64,000 nt of DNA from assembly GCF_902459465.1 (NCBI RefSeq), contig NC_047065.1:22271828-22335827 (forward strand). Direction: 5' to 3'. Positions within the stretch are counted from its first letter, which is position 1. Each line of letters begins with the position of its first letter. The DNA is from Asterias rubens (Eukaryota; Echinodermata; Asteroidea; Forcipulatida; Asteriidae). Under the pieces are notes generated by a model. That model was not told where the DNA came from. It was given only the letters and a program-made list of their open reading frames with translations, and searched no databases. Shown here piece by piece: positions 33,463-45,205 of this stretch. The position numbers were made by a program, and so were the translations under genes.

Positions 33463-33707
33463 CTATGGGCAAAGATTATAGAGCGCCGGATGCGGAACTG
33501 AAGCTTTATCTATTGTTGGAACGTGAAATACGCATGGGCGCCATTTCAGCAAGTGAATGTTTTGTTTCCCATTGATATGAATGGTCATTGTCTGCACTGA
33601 TCTACTGTTGTATCAAAGGAGTTACTTGCCGAAATGGCGTCCAGTGGGATTTAACATTCCAGCCCGAGTTCCGCATCTTGCGCGCTATATAATCTTTGCT
33701 CTGTGCC
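33463..33707. repeat. Palindromic element
   Basis: Left GGGCAAAGATTATAGAGCGC, right GCGCGCTATATAATCTTTGC. The interior inverted blocks GGCGCCATTTC / GAAATGGCGTCC are also mirrored. Single copy in this window. Confidence 0.65.
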
Positions 33708-33903
33708 TGGGTTTTAGTATGCTCTTGCAACCCGTGGCTTAAGTTTGGTTTCTATCAGTCGCTGAAGGATTTGGAAGGATCGAGTGACTGGGTGGTTTTG
33801 GTTGATGATGAGAACGTTTTTATGGAGAAGTGAAATGGGTAGGCCTATGGTTAAAACCATGTCATTGAACTGATTGTTTTGACAAACCATAAAAATGTAC
33901 TAC

Positions 33904-34151
33904 TGGGGCCAATTTTATAGAGCTGCTTAAGCAAAAAATTTGCTTAAGCACGAAAATATCTCGCTTATTTTACACATGTTACTGGCCAAAATTTCATGCC
34001 ATATACATTGCTTGTGACTGGTATTTAGCTGTTGTTTACTTAGCATAACAATTGAGTGGAGTCTTGGCAGGTAATCTGATTTTACTAAGCAAGGATTTTT
34101 TCGCTTAAGCAAAATTTTGTGCTTTAAGCAGCTCTATGAAATTGGGCCCTG
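33904..34151. repeat. Family D palindrome
   Basis: GGGGCCAATTTTATAGAGCT at the left, AGCAGCTCTATGAAATTGGG then CCCTGG at the right, with TTGCTTAAGC blocks on both sides. Confidence 0.8.
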
Positions 34152-34194
34152 GATATAATATAGTTCTTACACACATCGGTGTAAGGGTAAACCA

Positions 34195-34615
34195 AATAAT
34201 ATTCTCTATCCCCGATCCAAGTTTTAACATCTATGAAGTCGTTGTGGTACCCGCGTGTTAAATGTAGGATCCTGCCTCTAGTTGAAACTGCCTCTAGCTA
34301 CAGGGCAATGTCGGCGGTCTAGATGGTAGGACATCTGGGATGGATTTCACAAAGAGTTAAGACTAGTCTTATCTCGAGTTAGGACGAGTTACGAGTCCTA
34401 ACTTAGGACTAGCTGTACGTTTTTGATATCTCTAAGGACTAGTTCTAAGTTAGGACTAGTCCTAACTCTTTGTGAAATCGACCCCAGCTCGAATATGCCT
34501 GTGTTTTTTTGTCCACAGAACTACAAGTGCTTACACACATTGGTGTAGGGGTATGAGCAAATAATAATTGTTACCCCTGTTGCAAACTTTACATCCATAA
34601 AGATATAACTCATTA
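34195..34615 (+). repeat. SINE type 2 with family E palindrome inserted
   Basis: SINE parts: GGTACCCGCGTGTTAAATGT, CTACAGGGCAATGTCGGCGG, then (after the insert) AATATGCCTGTG and TTACACACATTGGTGTAGGG. The insert at 34339-34487 is a strong palindrome, GGATTTCACAAAGAGTTAAG ... CTAACTCTTTGTGAAATCGA. The tRNA-like B-box part of the SINE is lost at the junction. Confidence 0.7.
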
Positions 34616-35176
34616 AAGCAGTGACCCTTTTATGAAATCAAATATCAGGAAACGTGCATCTAAAAAAGAAAAAAAGAGAATTCATGGCCCAGGGATATGA
34701 TGCAATTTCTGATAAAAAAAAATAAAAAATGAGGTGGACATTTTCCGAGCAACCAGGGCCAGGTTTCGTGAAGCAGTTATAACGCTGAGAATGTCTCAAC
34801 AAATATCTGTTTTAGTTGCCAACATGAACAGGGGACCTACCAGGCACAAACAAGAACTTGATAAGGTGTTTCAACTGGTAACCCTTTTCTGGTAAGCAGG
34901 TTATGTTGGGCTACTTTTTCTGCTGCATGAAATTGTGCCCGGGGATCGAGTGTCAAAACTACACTTATCCATTACAGTGGTTTAGTTATAATTAAAAAAA
35001 AACACTTTAAAAAAACTTAGACAGTTTATATGAAGTTATATTGAGTATAAATATATAATATATGAAGTATATATTTGGCCCGAATTGAATATTCTCTGTA
35101 AAGAATACAAAATAGTTTAAGTTTGCTGTGCGGTTTACAAAGGATATTTTGGTTGTATTTATGACTGTGTGCTTAT

Positions 35177-35531
35177 TTAAGGCAAAGTATACCTTTGGTT
35201 TTTGGAAACATTTGATGTTTTAACCCTAGGTTGTTGTAGGTATACTCAATAAAACTAACTTATGAAAATTTCATTTTAAAACCGCGTTATGGAGATACTG
35301 CTGAAAGTGTGGAGCAGTTACGTCCACCCAGGAAGAATAATCCGTAATTGGAAAACACAATCTGAAAAAAAAGTTTCATGTTTTTGAATATATATCTAAA
35401 ACCACGTTCCTTTTAAGGGAATCGTTTATCTAAAGGTTCAACATTTTCAACCGGTGCAGTGCTTTTTACCTAGCAAGTTTCTGTGGTCACTAATGTTTGG
35501 AGTAATTACCAAAGGTATACCCTCCCTTTAA
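35177..35531. repeat. Family P palindromic TTAA element
   Basis: TTAAGGCAAAGTATACCTTT at the left and AAAGGTATACCCTCCCTTTA then A at the right, TTAA at both ends. Single copy here. Confidence 0.72.
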
Positions 35532-35554
35532 AGTTTTGGTGTATCAAATGACAA

Positions 35555-35870
35555 TAATAATATCAGGTAAAAACCAAAATTGGTATTCTTTATCCCCGAT
35601 GCAAATTTAACATCTCTTATTATCGTTGCGGTACCCGCTGCCAAAACATAGGATGCAAACTGCCTCTAGCTACCGGGCAACCTCGGTAGTCAAAATGGTA
35701 AGACACACTCTAGAATTGCAAGGGTCATGGGTTCGAATCCCACCCGAGTATGATGCCAATGATATTTTTTTCACAGGACTCTGGGAAAGTACTAAGTATA
35801 CAGTGCTTACACACATCGGTGTATGGGTAAAAAACCAAAATTAATAATATCACTGTTATCACTATGGCGG
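35555..35870 (+). repeat. tRNA-derived SINE type 2
   Basis: GGTACCCGCTGCCAAAACAT, CTACCGGGCAACCTCGGTAG, GGGTTCGAATCCCACCCGAG, GATGCCAATGATATT, GGGAAAGTACTAAGTATACA and ACACACATCGGTGTATGGGT. Uninterrupted copy. Confidence 0.75.
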
Positions 35871-36643
35871 GATCTATACTGCAGGAGTGAATTTTCAGGT
35901 TTAAACAAAAAAAAGTGGAAAATGTTTCGGACATGGACAACAAAAAGTTGACACAGAAGAACCATAATTGGTACAAGGGGCAGGAGCCTTCACTGGTGCA
36001 ATGTCTAAATGCTAAAATTGGGATGTGAGCAATTAAACACACCTCCACCATAGTACTTCAAATTTAAGTGATTATACATCAAAACAAATACAATGTTGTT
36101 AATTTAATACTTGAAGTTAAATATCTGGTGTTAATTTCCCCACATTTTTTTTTTTTTTCACAGAGATTTGCAGCTTTAAAAACCGTTGCTTCGCTTTTTG
36201 CAACTCACAGTTCTGTTCAGCGAACAAACTTTGCAAGGCTATACTAATTTTGTAAGACGCTGGTTGTGTGTTTTATGTGAGAAGGGTGTGTTTGAGTGCA
36301 CCATTGATCTTTACCTTCAGTTATTAACAAGCGAAAAGTGTACACTGCTTACACCGTTAGTGTGCTTGCTGCTTCGAAATCACTAAGAGCACTTTTTTTT
36401 TCTTTCTGTCCGCTAGAAAAGTAGATTTCTCTGAACTTTTATCTTGTTGCAGCCATCTTGGGATTTTGTTTCGTCTCCCAGCATTCAAATCGGTGAACAC
36501 TTTTGAACACCTTTGACCTGCCAGATGTACCTTTGACCTGTCACCCCATTCACACGTGTGTACACACTACACTTGATTGCATGCATACACACATTGACAC
36601 CATTAGTTGTTGTCCGACACTAATATTGAACAGAGAATCAACA

Positions 36644-37028
36644 TTAAAGACAGTGGACATTATTGGTAATTGTCAAAGACCAGTCTTGTCACTTGGTGTC
36701 TCAACATATGCATAAAATAATAAACATGTGAAAATTTGAACTCATTTGGTCATCAAAAGTGCGAGATGGTAATGGAAGAAAAAAACACCCTTGTCACACG
36801 AAGTTGTGTGCTTTCAGATGCTTGATTTCGGGACTTCAAAATCTAATTCTGAGGTCTCGAAATCAAAATCGCGGAAAACTACTCGTTTCTCGAAAACTAC
36901 GTCACTTCAGAGGGAGCCGTTTCTCACAATGTTTTATACTATCAGCCTCTCCCCATTACTTGTTACCAATTAAGGTTTTATGCTAATAACTGTTTTGAGT
37001 AATTTCTTATAGTTTCCACTGCCTTTAA
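36644..37028 (+). repeat. Family A palindromic TTAA element
   Basis: TTAAAGACAGTGGACATTAT at the left, TTTCCACTGCCTTTAA at the right, TTAA at both ends. Confidence 0.88.
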
Positions 37029-38299
37029 TACATTTCCATGAATGTGTCTGTGTTTCGCCCTTATTCCAGCTTGGCCTTACCTGTTCCACTTTTCGCAAAT
37101 TGAACAAGATACTGTCGTATGTAATTTACTCCAATTGGGTTACATAAACAAAATTACTAACATGCACTTGTCAGCTCCAAGCTGTATTGCTCACACCATT
37201 GGCATCAAACCCTCTGCCCTCCGTTTATGTTTTGCTTCCATTGTACTAACTCATTACAAATACTGATAATTGTTACGATCCCCTTGCACAAATCAACGTT
37301 TTGTTTTGCCAATAATGCACTTCGAATCTCCCAAATGACTTCTCATGATGAGCTTTATTTTAACTCCACCAGAGTGAAATCCTTTCCAACCTCGCCACCA
37401 TTTTACCGCCATGTTTCTTTCATTGTACCTGAAAAAGTCGTACTACTGCAGTGTGGCCTCCTCCATGGTTTTTACCCTATTGACCCATTTCACCTGACGT
37501 CATCATCAGAATAATCTTGGATGCGCCATTGTGGTGGTCAATGTCAACGTGTGTTATTCAGAGCATTCTTTCTCTATATGTTCAGTGAAGTGCGCATTTT
37601 AGGCCACGCGACACGTAAACCTATTGACCACCAACATGGTGAGCGTGGCATCAGTTGCCGCGTGTGACGCGCGTGCAAGGGGGTCAATAATGCATTATAA
37701 TGCCCCATTATCATACCATAATTAACATACCCCTGATTTTCAAGTAAAATGTGGCCCGTTGCCAACAAATTTCCGGATTTTTTTGTTTACTTCAATATAC
37801 CAATATTTCTTGAATGCTGTCCCACACTTAAGGACACAATGCTGAAGTACTGACACACTTTCGAATATTGTTTTCCTGTGTTATGGGATTTGTGTGACGT
37901 GTTTGCCAAGTTTTTTTGTAGAAATATTTTATGGGGGCAGGTCACACAATTGTTTTTGTATGGACATAATGTTTGAAATGATCATAATGAGACGATAGAT
38001 TTTTTTTTTTAATCCAATCTTGGTTTTGAATGTTTTACTTTAAACCCCAAGTTGTTGAAACGTTGTCTTGTTGCCTTGAAAAGTTTTCTCAAGTTCTCAA
38101 TTTCAAATTGCTTTGTTGCATTCTGCTGGAAGATTCTAGAAGAATCATCGATGCATTGAAGCTGTCAAAGCACCAACAATAATGCTTTGCTCAGAACAAA
38201 TTTGCTAAGCGAAAACAGTTTACTAGCCAAAATGTCATATTAATGTACATTATAGATTTCCGCTGGTTCCTTGTGATTTGTGCATCAGTTTGTCACTGG

Positions 38300-38416
38300 G
38301 TGCGTTCGTTTACCTTCCCTGGGTCGACCCCGGTGTGTGGCGTGTTTTTTTTTCCAGGACGAACGTGGGTAATTATCTGCATACGTTCGTCCAGGAAAAA
38401 AAAACGTACGCACCGT
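38300..38416. repeat. Family L palindrome, short
   Basis: GGTGCGTTCGTTTACCTTCC at the left, with AACGTACGCACC at the right. Inside is a perfect-looking hairpin, TTTTTTTTTCCAGGACGAAC against GTTCGTCCAGGAAAAAAAAA. Confidence 0.6.
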
Positions 38417-39165
38417 GCATTACCTCAGAGAGGGCGCTGTTTGGGGGCTTGTGATGTCTTAGGCAAGGGGTCTTTTTGATAAAGCAACTTTATCTGTGGA
38501 CATCATTGTCAGTTTAAACATTGTATATGGTTTTTGAATTGCAGAAACATACAGACATGCAACTTTTCAGATGATTTCCTTTTTTCTTTTTTCTTTTCTT
38601 AAAACAGTGCCATAGAAAACTGAAAAACACTACAAAAGTTTAGTGTGATCGGCCATTTCCTATTTTCGTGCAATTAGAAAGTTGTGTGAACATATCAATT
38701 TCATGCCTTGTGCTTAGCTTTAGAAAGTCGGGTCAAACTCTGTTCAAACTGTGCTCATTCATGGATTACTGTACTTGTATTTATTGTATAACAAGAAATT
38801 GTTTTTTATATTTAATGTTTGTAATTTATTAAAATTCTGATGATGGTGTTGTAAACATAATTGTTGAGAATGCTGGTCATAGATGTGCCTTTCAACAAAA
38901 GAACCAAAACTATAAACTCAAGTGTGAAGCTTTATCATTTTTCTTTCCAGTGATTTTCGAAGGGCACACTTACATAGAGCTTTTCAGGTTATCACTCAAA
39001 ATTATTCACTCGCTTAGCATAACGGATCAGGATACCAGTCACAATGTTGTACACGTATCATGGCATTTTGACTGGTCAACCCTTTCCAGTGCTAAGCACG
39101 TTCTTGTGTTATAAGCAACTCTGTAGGTAGGATCCCAGGAATCATGCCTCCAGCGTCACTATTAC

Positions 39166-39394
39166 ACTCTAAAATTAACCCGGGTTTGGGTCCAAGGGGG
39201 CCAGACCAATTTCTGGGTCAGGTTGACCCGGAATCCGTGTCAATGTGTCCCGGAATCGGAGTCGAAAACCCCGCCTTTAACCAAATTTCTGGCCACAATG
39301 ACATGGATTCCGGGTCACATTGACTCGGATCCGTGTCTGGACCCGTGGGACCCAAATCCGGGTTAATTCTGACCCGGGAGTTTTTAGAGTGCAC
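39166..39394. repeat. Family M palindrome
   Basis: CACTCTAAAATTAACCCGGG at the left, CCCGGGAGTTTTTAGAGTGC at the right. The interior is built of GGGTCA/TGACCC blocks. A looser relative with the same blocks lies at about 40411-40760. Confidence 0.7.
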
Positions 39395-39507
39395 GATCTA
39401 GCTATAACTCTTAAAGTTTTCTCTGAAAATGATATATATTTTTGTATGTTTTGGGGTTGCTATTGCCTCACAAAATGGTCTTGTCTGTTTGTTTTTCGGT
39501 GTGTGCT

Positions 39508-39655
39508 TGTTTCTTTGTTTCTTTGTTTCTTTGTTTCTTTGTTTCTTTGTTTCTTTGTTTCTTTGTTGCTTTGCTGCTTTGTTTCTTTGTTTCTTTGTTT
39601 CTTTGTTTCTCTGTTTCTTTGTTTCTTTGTTCCTTTGTTCCTTAGTTTTGGTTTT
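39508..39655 (+). repeat. TTTGTTTC microsatellite
   Basis: About eighteen units of an 8-bp motif (TTTGTTTC with rare changes). It produces long artefactual frames on both strands (LCFFVSLF and KQRNKETK periodic peptides), which are not genes. Confidence 0.9.
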
Positions 39656-40217
39656 GGTTTCGAACAAAGTGACGAAACACCTGAATCGCCACTGTTGCTA
39701 AGAGGCCATGTATATGGTAGTAAAACGTGTTCCATCTACTATTTTAAGCACTTTGGTTGAATAGATTTTCTAGATGGCATATAGGATGCACCGTATCGTC
39801 TCTTCTTGAAATCAAATTGACTCTTCACTTGTTCTTATGAATGTCAATGTGTATACTTCAGGCGGTCAATAAGGAGTGAACTGGCCGCTTTTCACATTTT
39901 CCCGCGTTTTTTGTAGGCCTTTGTTAGCTTTTGGTACTGCAGAGTTGTTATAATCGGTATGCCTCTCTTTTACCATTTTCTATACCACCCAGTTGTGCAC
40001 ATTATTTGAACCGTAGTTGAATTTTAATATTTGATTTTAAATTTGATTTTAATATCTTGACAGAAGTTTGAGCATTGATGGGAATTTGAGGGTTTCCATT
40101 ATCCGCCTGCAATTCAAAAAACAGATTACCCTAACTACTGAGTTTGCATCATCAATATTTTGAAAACATAACATGCCATAACACACCCCAATTTGATTTA
40201 AAATGAATAAATTGGTA

Positions 40218-40412
40218 TCTGGGCCCGATTTCATAGAGCTGTTAAAGCACAAAACGTAGCTAAGCACATCAAAATTATGCTTACCAGAATAAGGTTACCA
40301 GCCAAACTACCATGTCACATGTACAATTTGTGACTGGTATCCTGCTTATTTTTGTTTATAGCAGAAACGTGTTGAGCACAATTCTCTGCTCAAGCAGCTC
40401 TATTTGATCCCA
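40218..40412. repeat. Family D palindrome
   Basis: TGGGCCCGATTTCATAGAGC at the left, GCTCAAGCAGCTCTATTTGA at the right, with mirrored GCTTACCAG / CTGCTTATTT blocks. Confidence 0.7.
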
Positions 40413-41736
40413 CTCTCTAAAACTTCCGGATCAAATTGACCGGATTCTGGGGGGGGGGGGGGAGTGGGGTCTGATCCGTTTCTGTGTCTGGATGACCCGG
40501 ATACTGGCCAGAATCCGGGTCAAATGACCCATAATGTGTCTTTATTCTGTTCGGGGTCTGGATGGCCTATAAACTGATCTAGAGGGTGATTTTGACCCAA
40601 AGTTTGCAACCCATTTTCACTACTTCTGGGTCACAGATTCTGGGTCAAAATTACCCAAAATGGGTTCTATTCTGTTCTGTTCTTGGTCTGGGTGACCTGG
40701 CTGATCCGAAAGGCGATTGGATAACAGATTCCTGGTCATAAAGACAAAAAATGGGTCTATTTCTGTGTTTAAGTGTGTAAGGGTTTTCAACAATTATTGT
40801 GTGCTAAAGTTCACAGTGAATTGGTGACTTTGGAACGCTAGGTGGCAGCAGACTTACCAATTAAATTGCCATTGCTCATGTAAGTTAAAAGCACAACACA
40901 CATAACTAAGAACCATGGATTTTATCTGGTGAGTCGACTGCCACCTAGTGTCCCAAAAGGTCTCCCATATTTTGTCATTAATATTTGGGGAATTGCTTTA
41001 TACACAGCGTTAAAACTGTTTATCAAGAAGATTATTTTGTATCTAGGCCTTCTGCTATTATATAGAGACTTTAGAGTAAAGAACTCCATTGTATTTATTA
41101 ACATTTTTTAAGATATACCAAAATGAACTTCATGTGTGGATTGTTTAATATAGTGACACGCTTTGCTTGTTCATTAAATTTTGTGGCGGATTTGAAATGC
41201 ATTCATGGCTCACTGTGTGCGTTTCTTGTTCTCTTTTCCCCCAGTCGTATTCAGTTTATAATTGGGGTTTTGTTTTTGCTAACAAAACAGGTGCTGGTAG
41301 TGTAAGCACTTTATGTAGTCCACCGTATTATACATTTATGTACATAAACTGACAAACCCGTAGAAATTTGATATCAGTCGGCCGTCTTGGCCACGCGAAA
41401 AAACGTGTCAAACCCGATTACACATTTTGAATGACTTAAAGGCACCTGGAAAAAGGATTGTTTTCTTCTTTTAAACATAAGAGTATATGTTTATTAACAA
41501 TAAAACAATTTTTTGAGTAATTGTTTGTCACGATTTATATGTTAAAAAAATTAATTAAGTGCTTGGGGGGTTGACTCCGCCTACCCCTTTTGTGACGTAG
41601 GAAAAGGAAGACTTTGCCTCGATCAAACATAAACCCCCCTCGATGCGTAGATAAACACACGTGCAAAAGTACATGTAATTCTAAGACGTGAGTTTGTACG
41701 CTGCGAAAAGGTTTTTTTTCTGGCATTTTCCCGGCA

Positions 41737-42081
41737 ATGCCGACCAGGTGTATTGCTGCTGGATGCAGCAAAACAACTAAAGATGGGGTCAGTCTTCATC
41801 TGTTTCCTGCAGATCCCAAGTATAGGCGGTTGTGGGCTGCGAAAGTCAGATTAACTAGAGCAAAGTGGTCCGATCCGACGTCTTTTTCAGCGCTATGCAG
41901 CGAACACTTCGAGCCGTCGTGCTTCGAATCCGGGATACACCACTCATTTGACATGACGAGAAGAGCCATTCTCAAACACGACGCCGTCCCAACACTTTTT
42001 CCAGCTAGTGGGAAGTCGAAGAAGGTATCTGAAAGACGTGACGAACCCAGAGGAGCATTTGCTAAACGTGAAAAAATTCGG
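41737..42081 (+). CDS. THAP-domain protein, first coding exon
   Basis: 115 codons from ATG to a strong donor (CGG|GTAAGT) in phase 0. Residues 1-88 form a complete THAP zinc finger, the C2CH DNA-binding fold shared by P-element transposases and THAP proteins. Cys5, Cys10, Cys54 and His57 fit the metal ligands, with LHLFPADP, Trp33 and the closing AVPTLF box at residues 83-88. A basic tail follows (KSKKVSERR). Without splicing the frame stops 14 codons later. The ATG begins the domain as usual for THAP proteins. No downstream exon was found, so the full protein (transcription factor or transposase-derived) is unknown. Confidence 0.85.
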
Positions 42082-42644
42082 GTAAGTTTGAACTTTGAGG
42101 GTATGTTTTTAGCTTTTGCCAAGTGACACGATTTTTTGTTGGTACCGCATGCGATTCACCGTGCGTGCAGGTCCTATGTGACCGTCCGCACATTATACAG
42201 TGCGTGCGTGCAGTGTGCTCCGTGGCCGTATTTCTATAATAATACGTAGACAGACCCACATCTTACAACCCATTTGGTCACTAAAAAGTCGCATAGTTCA
42301 ATAAAAACAGCAGCAATAGCTTTTGTAAAAACCACTAGGCGTTCAACATGTTCAAGTTTCAATGTACGTATGTGTGTAAAATCGTGTCTAAATTTGTTTT
42401 GATGTGCCATGTTCCCAGACGTAATGTACGGGAGCCTGACTACAAATTTTCTCTTCAAATATCGTGCCTTGAATTACGTCACGAACAGCGCCCTCTCGGG
42501 TCGGGGCCTACTCGTAAATTTGTAAATACAATCAAAACTAATATTTTTAAACCTTAGTTAACTTTTTATTCACATTCCTCTCATAAAAACACATATTTTA
42601 GTGACAAAAGCTTTATTTCAAAAAAATACCACTTCCAGGTGACT

Positions 42645-42832
42645 TTAAGCCCGGTTCATACTTCCTGCAAATGCGAATGCGAAGCGAATCTTGACGTCAC
42701 AAATTCGCAACGAATAATTCGCAGCAGTTGAGCTCTGCTCTACTCCCTTGTGAATAATCGCTGCGAAAGGAGGGTGTGACGTCAAATTCACGTCAAATTC
42801 GCGTTTGCATGAAGTATGAACCGGGCGAAAGG
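42645..42832. repeat. Family G palindrome
   Basis: TAAGCCCGGTTCATACTTCC at the left, GCATGAAGTATGAACCGGGC at the right. Longer interior than 24806-24951, with GCGAATGCGAAGCGAATC and TTGACGTCA blocks. TTAA is intact only at the left. Confidence 0.7.
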
Positions 42833-44276
42833 TTAATATATCAAATATATTACATTTCAGACAGAAATATTTCAAGGGATGTTTCTACTATTATGCCTAA
42901 CCAGACTGGAGTGTGGCTGACGAAATAATATTTCCTGAAAAGTTTTTCAATTTTTTCCTTTTTTTTTATATTTAAGAATTCCCTTTTTAAAATATCTTTT
43001 AGAAAAATAATAACCCACTAAAAGCACTACGACAGTGGCAATTTCGACGACAGAATAAAATCTAGAGACGAAGCCGTTTCGAAAAGGGTCAAATTGCAAG
43101 TATTTGCCATCACCTGCGATGATATTTGCCATCACCTGCGATAGTAACCACTATACGTCACGTGATGACGTGTAACAAATGGTTGTGCAATCGGTGCATT
43201 GGGTGGGAAATCCTCGTGACACGATTTTGTACGTTCTCTCACGTGGTTATTCTTTCCATGGTATTTTTTAATCCACGGTTTTTGTTCCGGCTCTGGATAA
43301 ATGCACCGTCGCCGTACGTTTCAAAGACTTCGATGGAGCATTTTAGTTTCGAAAAGGGCCTAACATAAGAGAAACATGTAATGCGGTGTTTTGGGTCCTT
43401 AGTTATAATTAAACTACATGTAGTAATATCAAGGACACCAGCACCGTGCGCTCAGACGTAGTTGGCCTACTAAGCGCGGTTAGGTAAAATTATTGTTACT
43501 ATTATAATGTTTTCGAGTAGCTTTAGCATTTTGCTACTCAACTCAGAACCAGACAAAGCCGGCGGTCGTGTGTTTTAGCAGTAGCTTTGTGTGTAATATT
43601 ATCTTTCAGGGATTTGCTAAGGTAGTTTCTGCTTAATGAGCCAATAAAGGATGATCTAAATATTTTAATTATTACCTTTTTATGGCCAAATAGACATCGT
43701 AGATACCGGTTAATAACCATTTTTTTGCATTTAGTAACAAATAACTCGAGTCAAAAATGCATCCGGCCGCGCGGCTTTTTCAGCCGAGAGTCAAAAACGG
43801 TTTATCTATTATAATGACCTCATGACGCCAGTGACGATATTCCCCTAATTGGTGTGAACACAGTTCTCCAGTTTTTTTTGTTATGTTTCCTATGGACTCC
43901 AGCTATTAGAAAACTGTAATATCTATATATTTGAGATCATCCTTTATTGGCTGTTCAACATCTTTATCAAATTGGGCCCATGTGAAAGTCTCCATGTTTT
44001 CGAGGCCCGGCTGTGACACTTTGTCATTTTGTCCACTACTTTGTCTTCATAAAATATCAAAGGATTTGCTAAGCAGTATTTTCTGCTGAATAGCTTTATG
44101 AATTTTGGCCTAGGTTAAAATCTCCATGTTTGGGGTTACATTCCGTTGTCTTACTCCGTCTTTGGCTCTTGTTGAAAGCCTCCACGTGGTTTTAAAACGT
44201 GCATCACTCTGCATTACGGGTAAAAAAGAAGTGGAACGACCAAACTTAATGAATACTGTATTGCTACATTCAGAAT

Positions 44277-44935
44277 TTAAAGGCCTGACACTATTGGTAG
44301 CCTAATTACTCAGAATAATTTTTATCATAAAAACTTACTTGGTAACGAGTAATGGAGAGCTGTTAATAATATCAAAACATTGGGAGAATCGGCTCCCTTT
44401 GAAGTAACATACAGTTTTTGAAAAAGAGGTAATTTCTCACTCAAATAATTAAAGCCAGTGGACACTGCAGTATTGGTAGATACTCAAAATAATTATTAGC
44501 ATAAAACCTTACTTGGTAACGAGTGAGGAGAGGTTGGTAGTATAAACCATTGTGACAAACGGCTCCCTCTGAAGTGGAGTAGTTTTCGAGAAATAAAGTA
44601 ATTTCCCAATAATTTGATTTCGACACCTCAGATTTAGAATTTGAGGTATCGAAATCAAGCATCTGAAAGCACACATCTTCGTGTGACAAGGGTGTTTTTT
44701 CTTTCATTATTATCTCGCAACTTCGATGACCGATTGAGCTCAAATTTTCACGGGTTTGTTATTTTATGCATATGTTGAGATACAATAAGTGAGAAGACTG
44801 GTCTTTGACAATTACCAATAGTGCCCAGTGTCTTTAAAGACTTCAACCGACGTCTTTTTTATGCATCTGAAAGCACACGATTTTGTGCAACAAGGTTTTT
44901 GTCACTATTCTCTTTTAACTTTGATGGCCTTGTTT
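44277..44935 (-). repeat. Family A element nested inside an older A-like element
   Basis: The outer element (44277-44448 and 44838-44935) starts TTAAAGGCCTGACACTATTG. The inner element, 44449-44837, has ends TTAAAGCCAGTGGACACTGC and GTGCCCAGTGTCTTTAA. It splits the outer one at CAAATAA|TTAA|AGACTTCAAC. The related copy at 53335 has CAAATAATGAACGACTTCAG uninterrupted at that point, which identifies TTAA as the duplicated target. Confidence 0.85.
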
Positions 44936-45041
44936 ATACGGTTGGGGTTTTCCAGGCTTGTGAGCTACATTGATCAAGTTCACTTATGAGGCATTATTCG
45001 TTTCATTCCCAGAAATTACATACTATAACAAACATCTTTAC

Positions 45042-45205
45042 TCACACTGTTGGTATGGCTACCAAAGCCCCAAGTAGCGTCATAACGTAGAATACGACTG
45101 TAGCTTGCCCCAGTTTAATTGCTTGTGCATATGCATAACTCTGAATGGTGAGGGAGCAAGCAGCTGTGATGGTGTACACCAGCGTGTAAAGTGAAAACAA
45201 AGCTC
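45042..45205 (-). CDS. SLC46-type transporter, last exon
   Basis: Acceptor TTTTCTGTAG. Encodes ALFSLYTLVYTITAACSLTI and the final helix FYVMTLLGALVAIPTV, then TGA at 45042-45044. Short C-terminal tail. Confidence 0.87.

Larger units (their letters stand above)
29429..41736. other. Junctophilin 3' UTR and repeat-rich intergenic region
   Basis: No protein-coding exon is recognised in 12 kb. The first 2 kb is probably 3' UTR. Repeats found: K (29863), a palindrome (33463), D (33904, 40218), SINEs (34195, 35555), P (35177), A (36644), L (38300), M (39166 and a relative at 40411-40760), a microsatellite (39508) and a small palindrome with TAGGTGGCAGC/GCTGCCACCTA-like arms near 40830-40970. I see nothing specific at 31700-32680 and 37030-38290. 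Confidence 0.65.
42082..45041. other. Non-coding region between THAP exon and SLC46 gene
   Basis: May be intron of the THAP gene. It contains a family G palindrome (42645), a 22-bp direct duplication (ATTTGCCATCACCTGCGAT at 43102 and 43124), fragments of the TIR element family of 20010 (43630-43660, 43740-43960), D fragments near 43966-44110 and nested A elements (44277-44935). I see no exon. Confidence 0.6.

Noticed and set aside
39398-39760. Overlapping frames of 89-146 codons on both strands
   Set aside because: Translation of the TTTGTTTC microsatellite.
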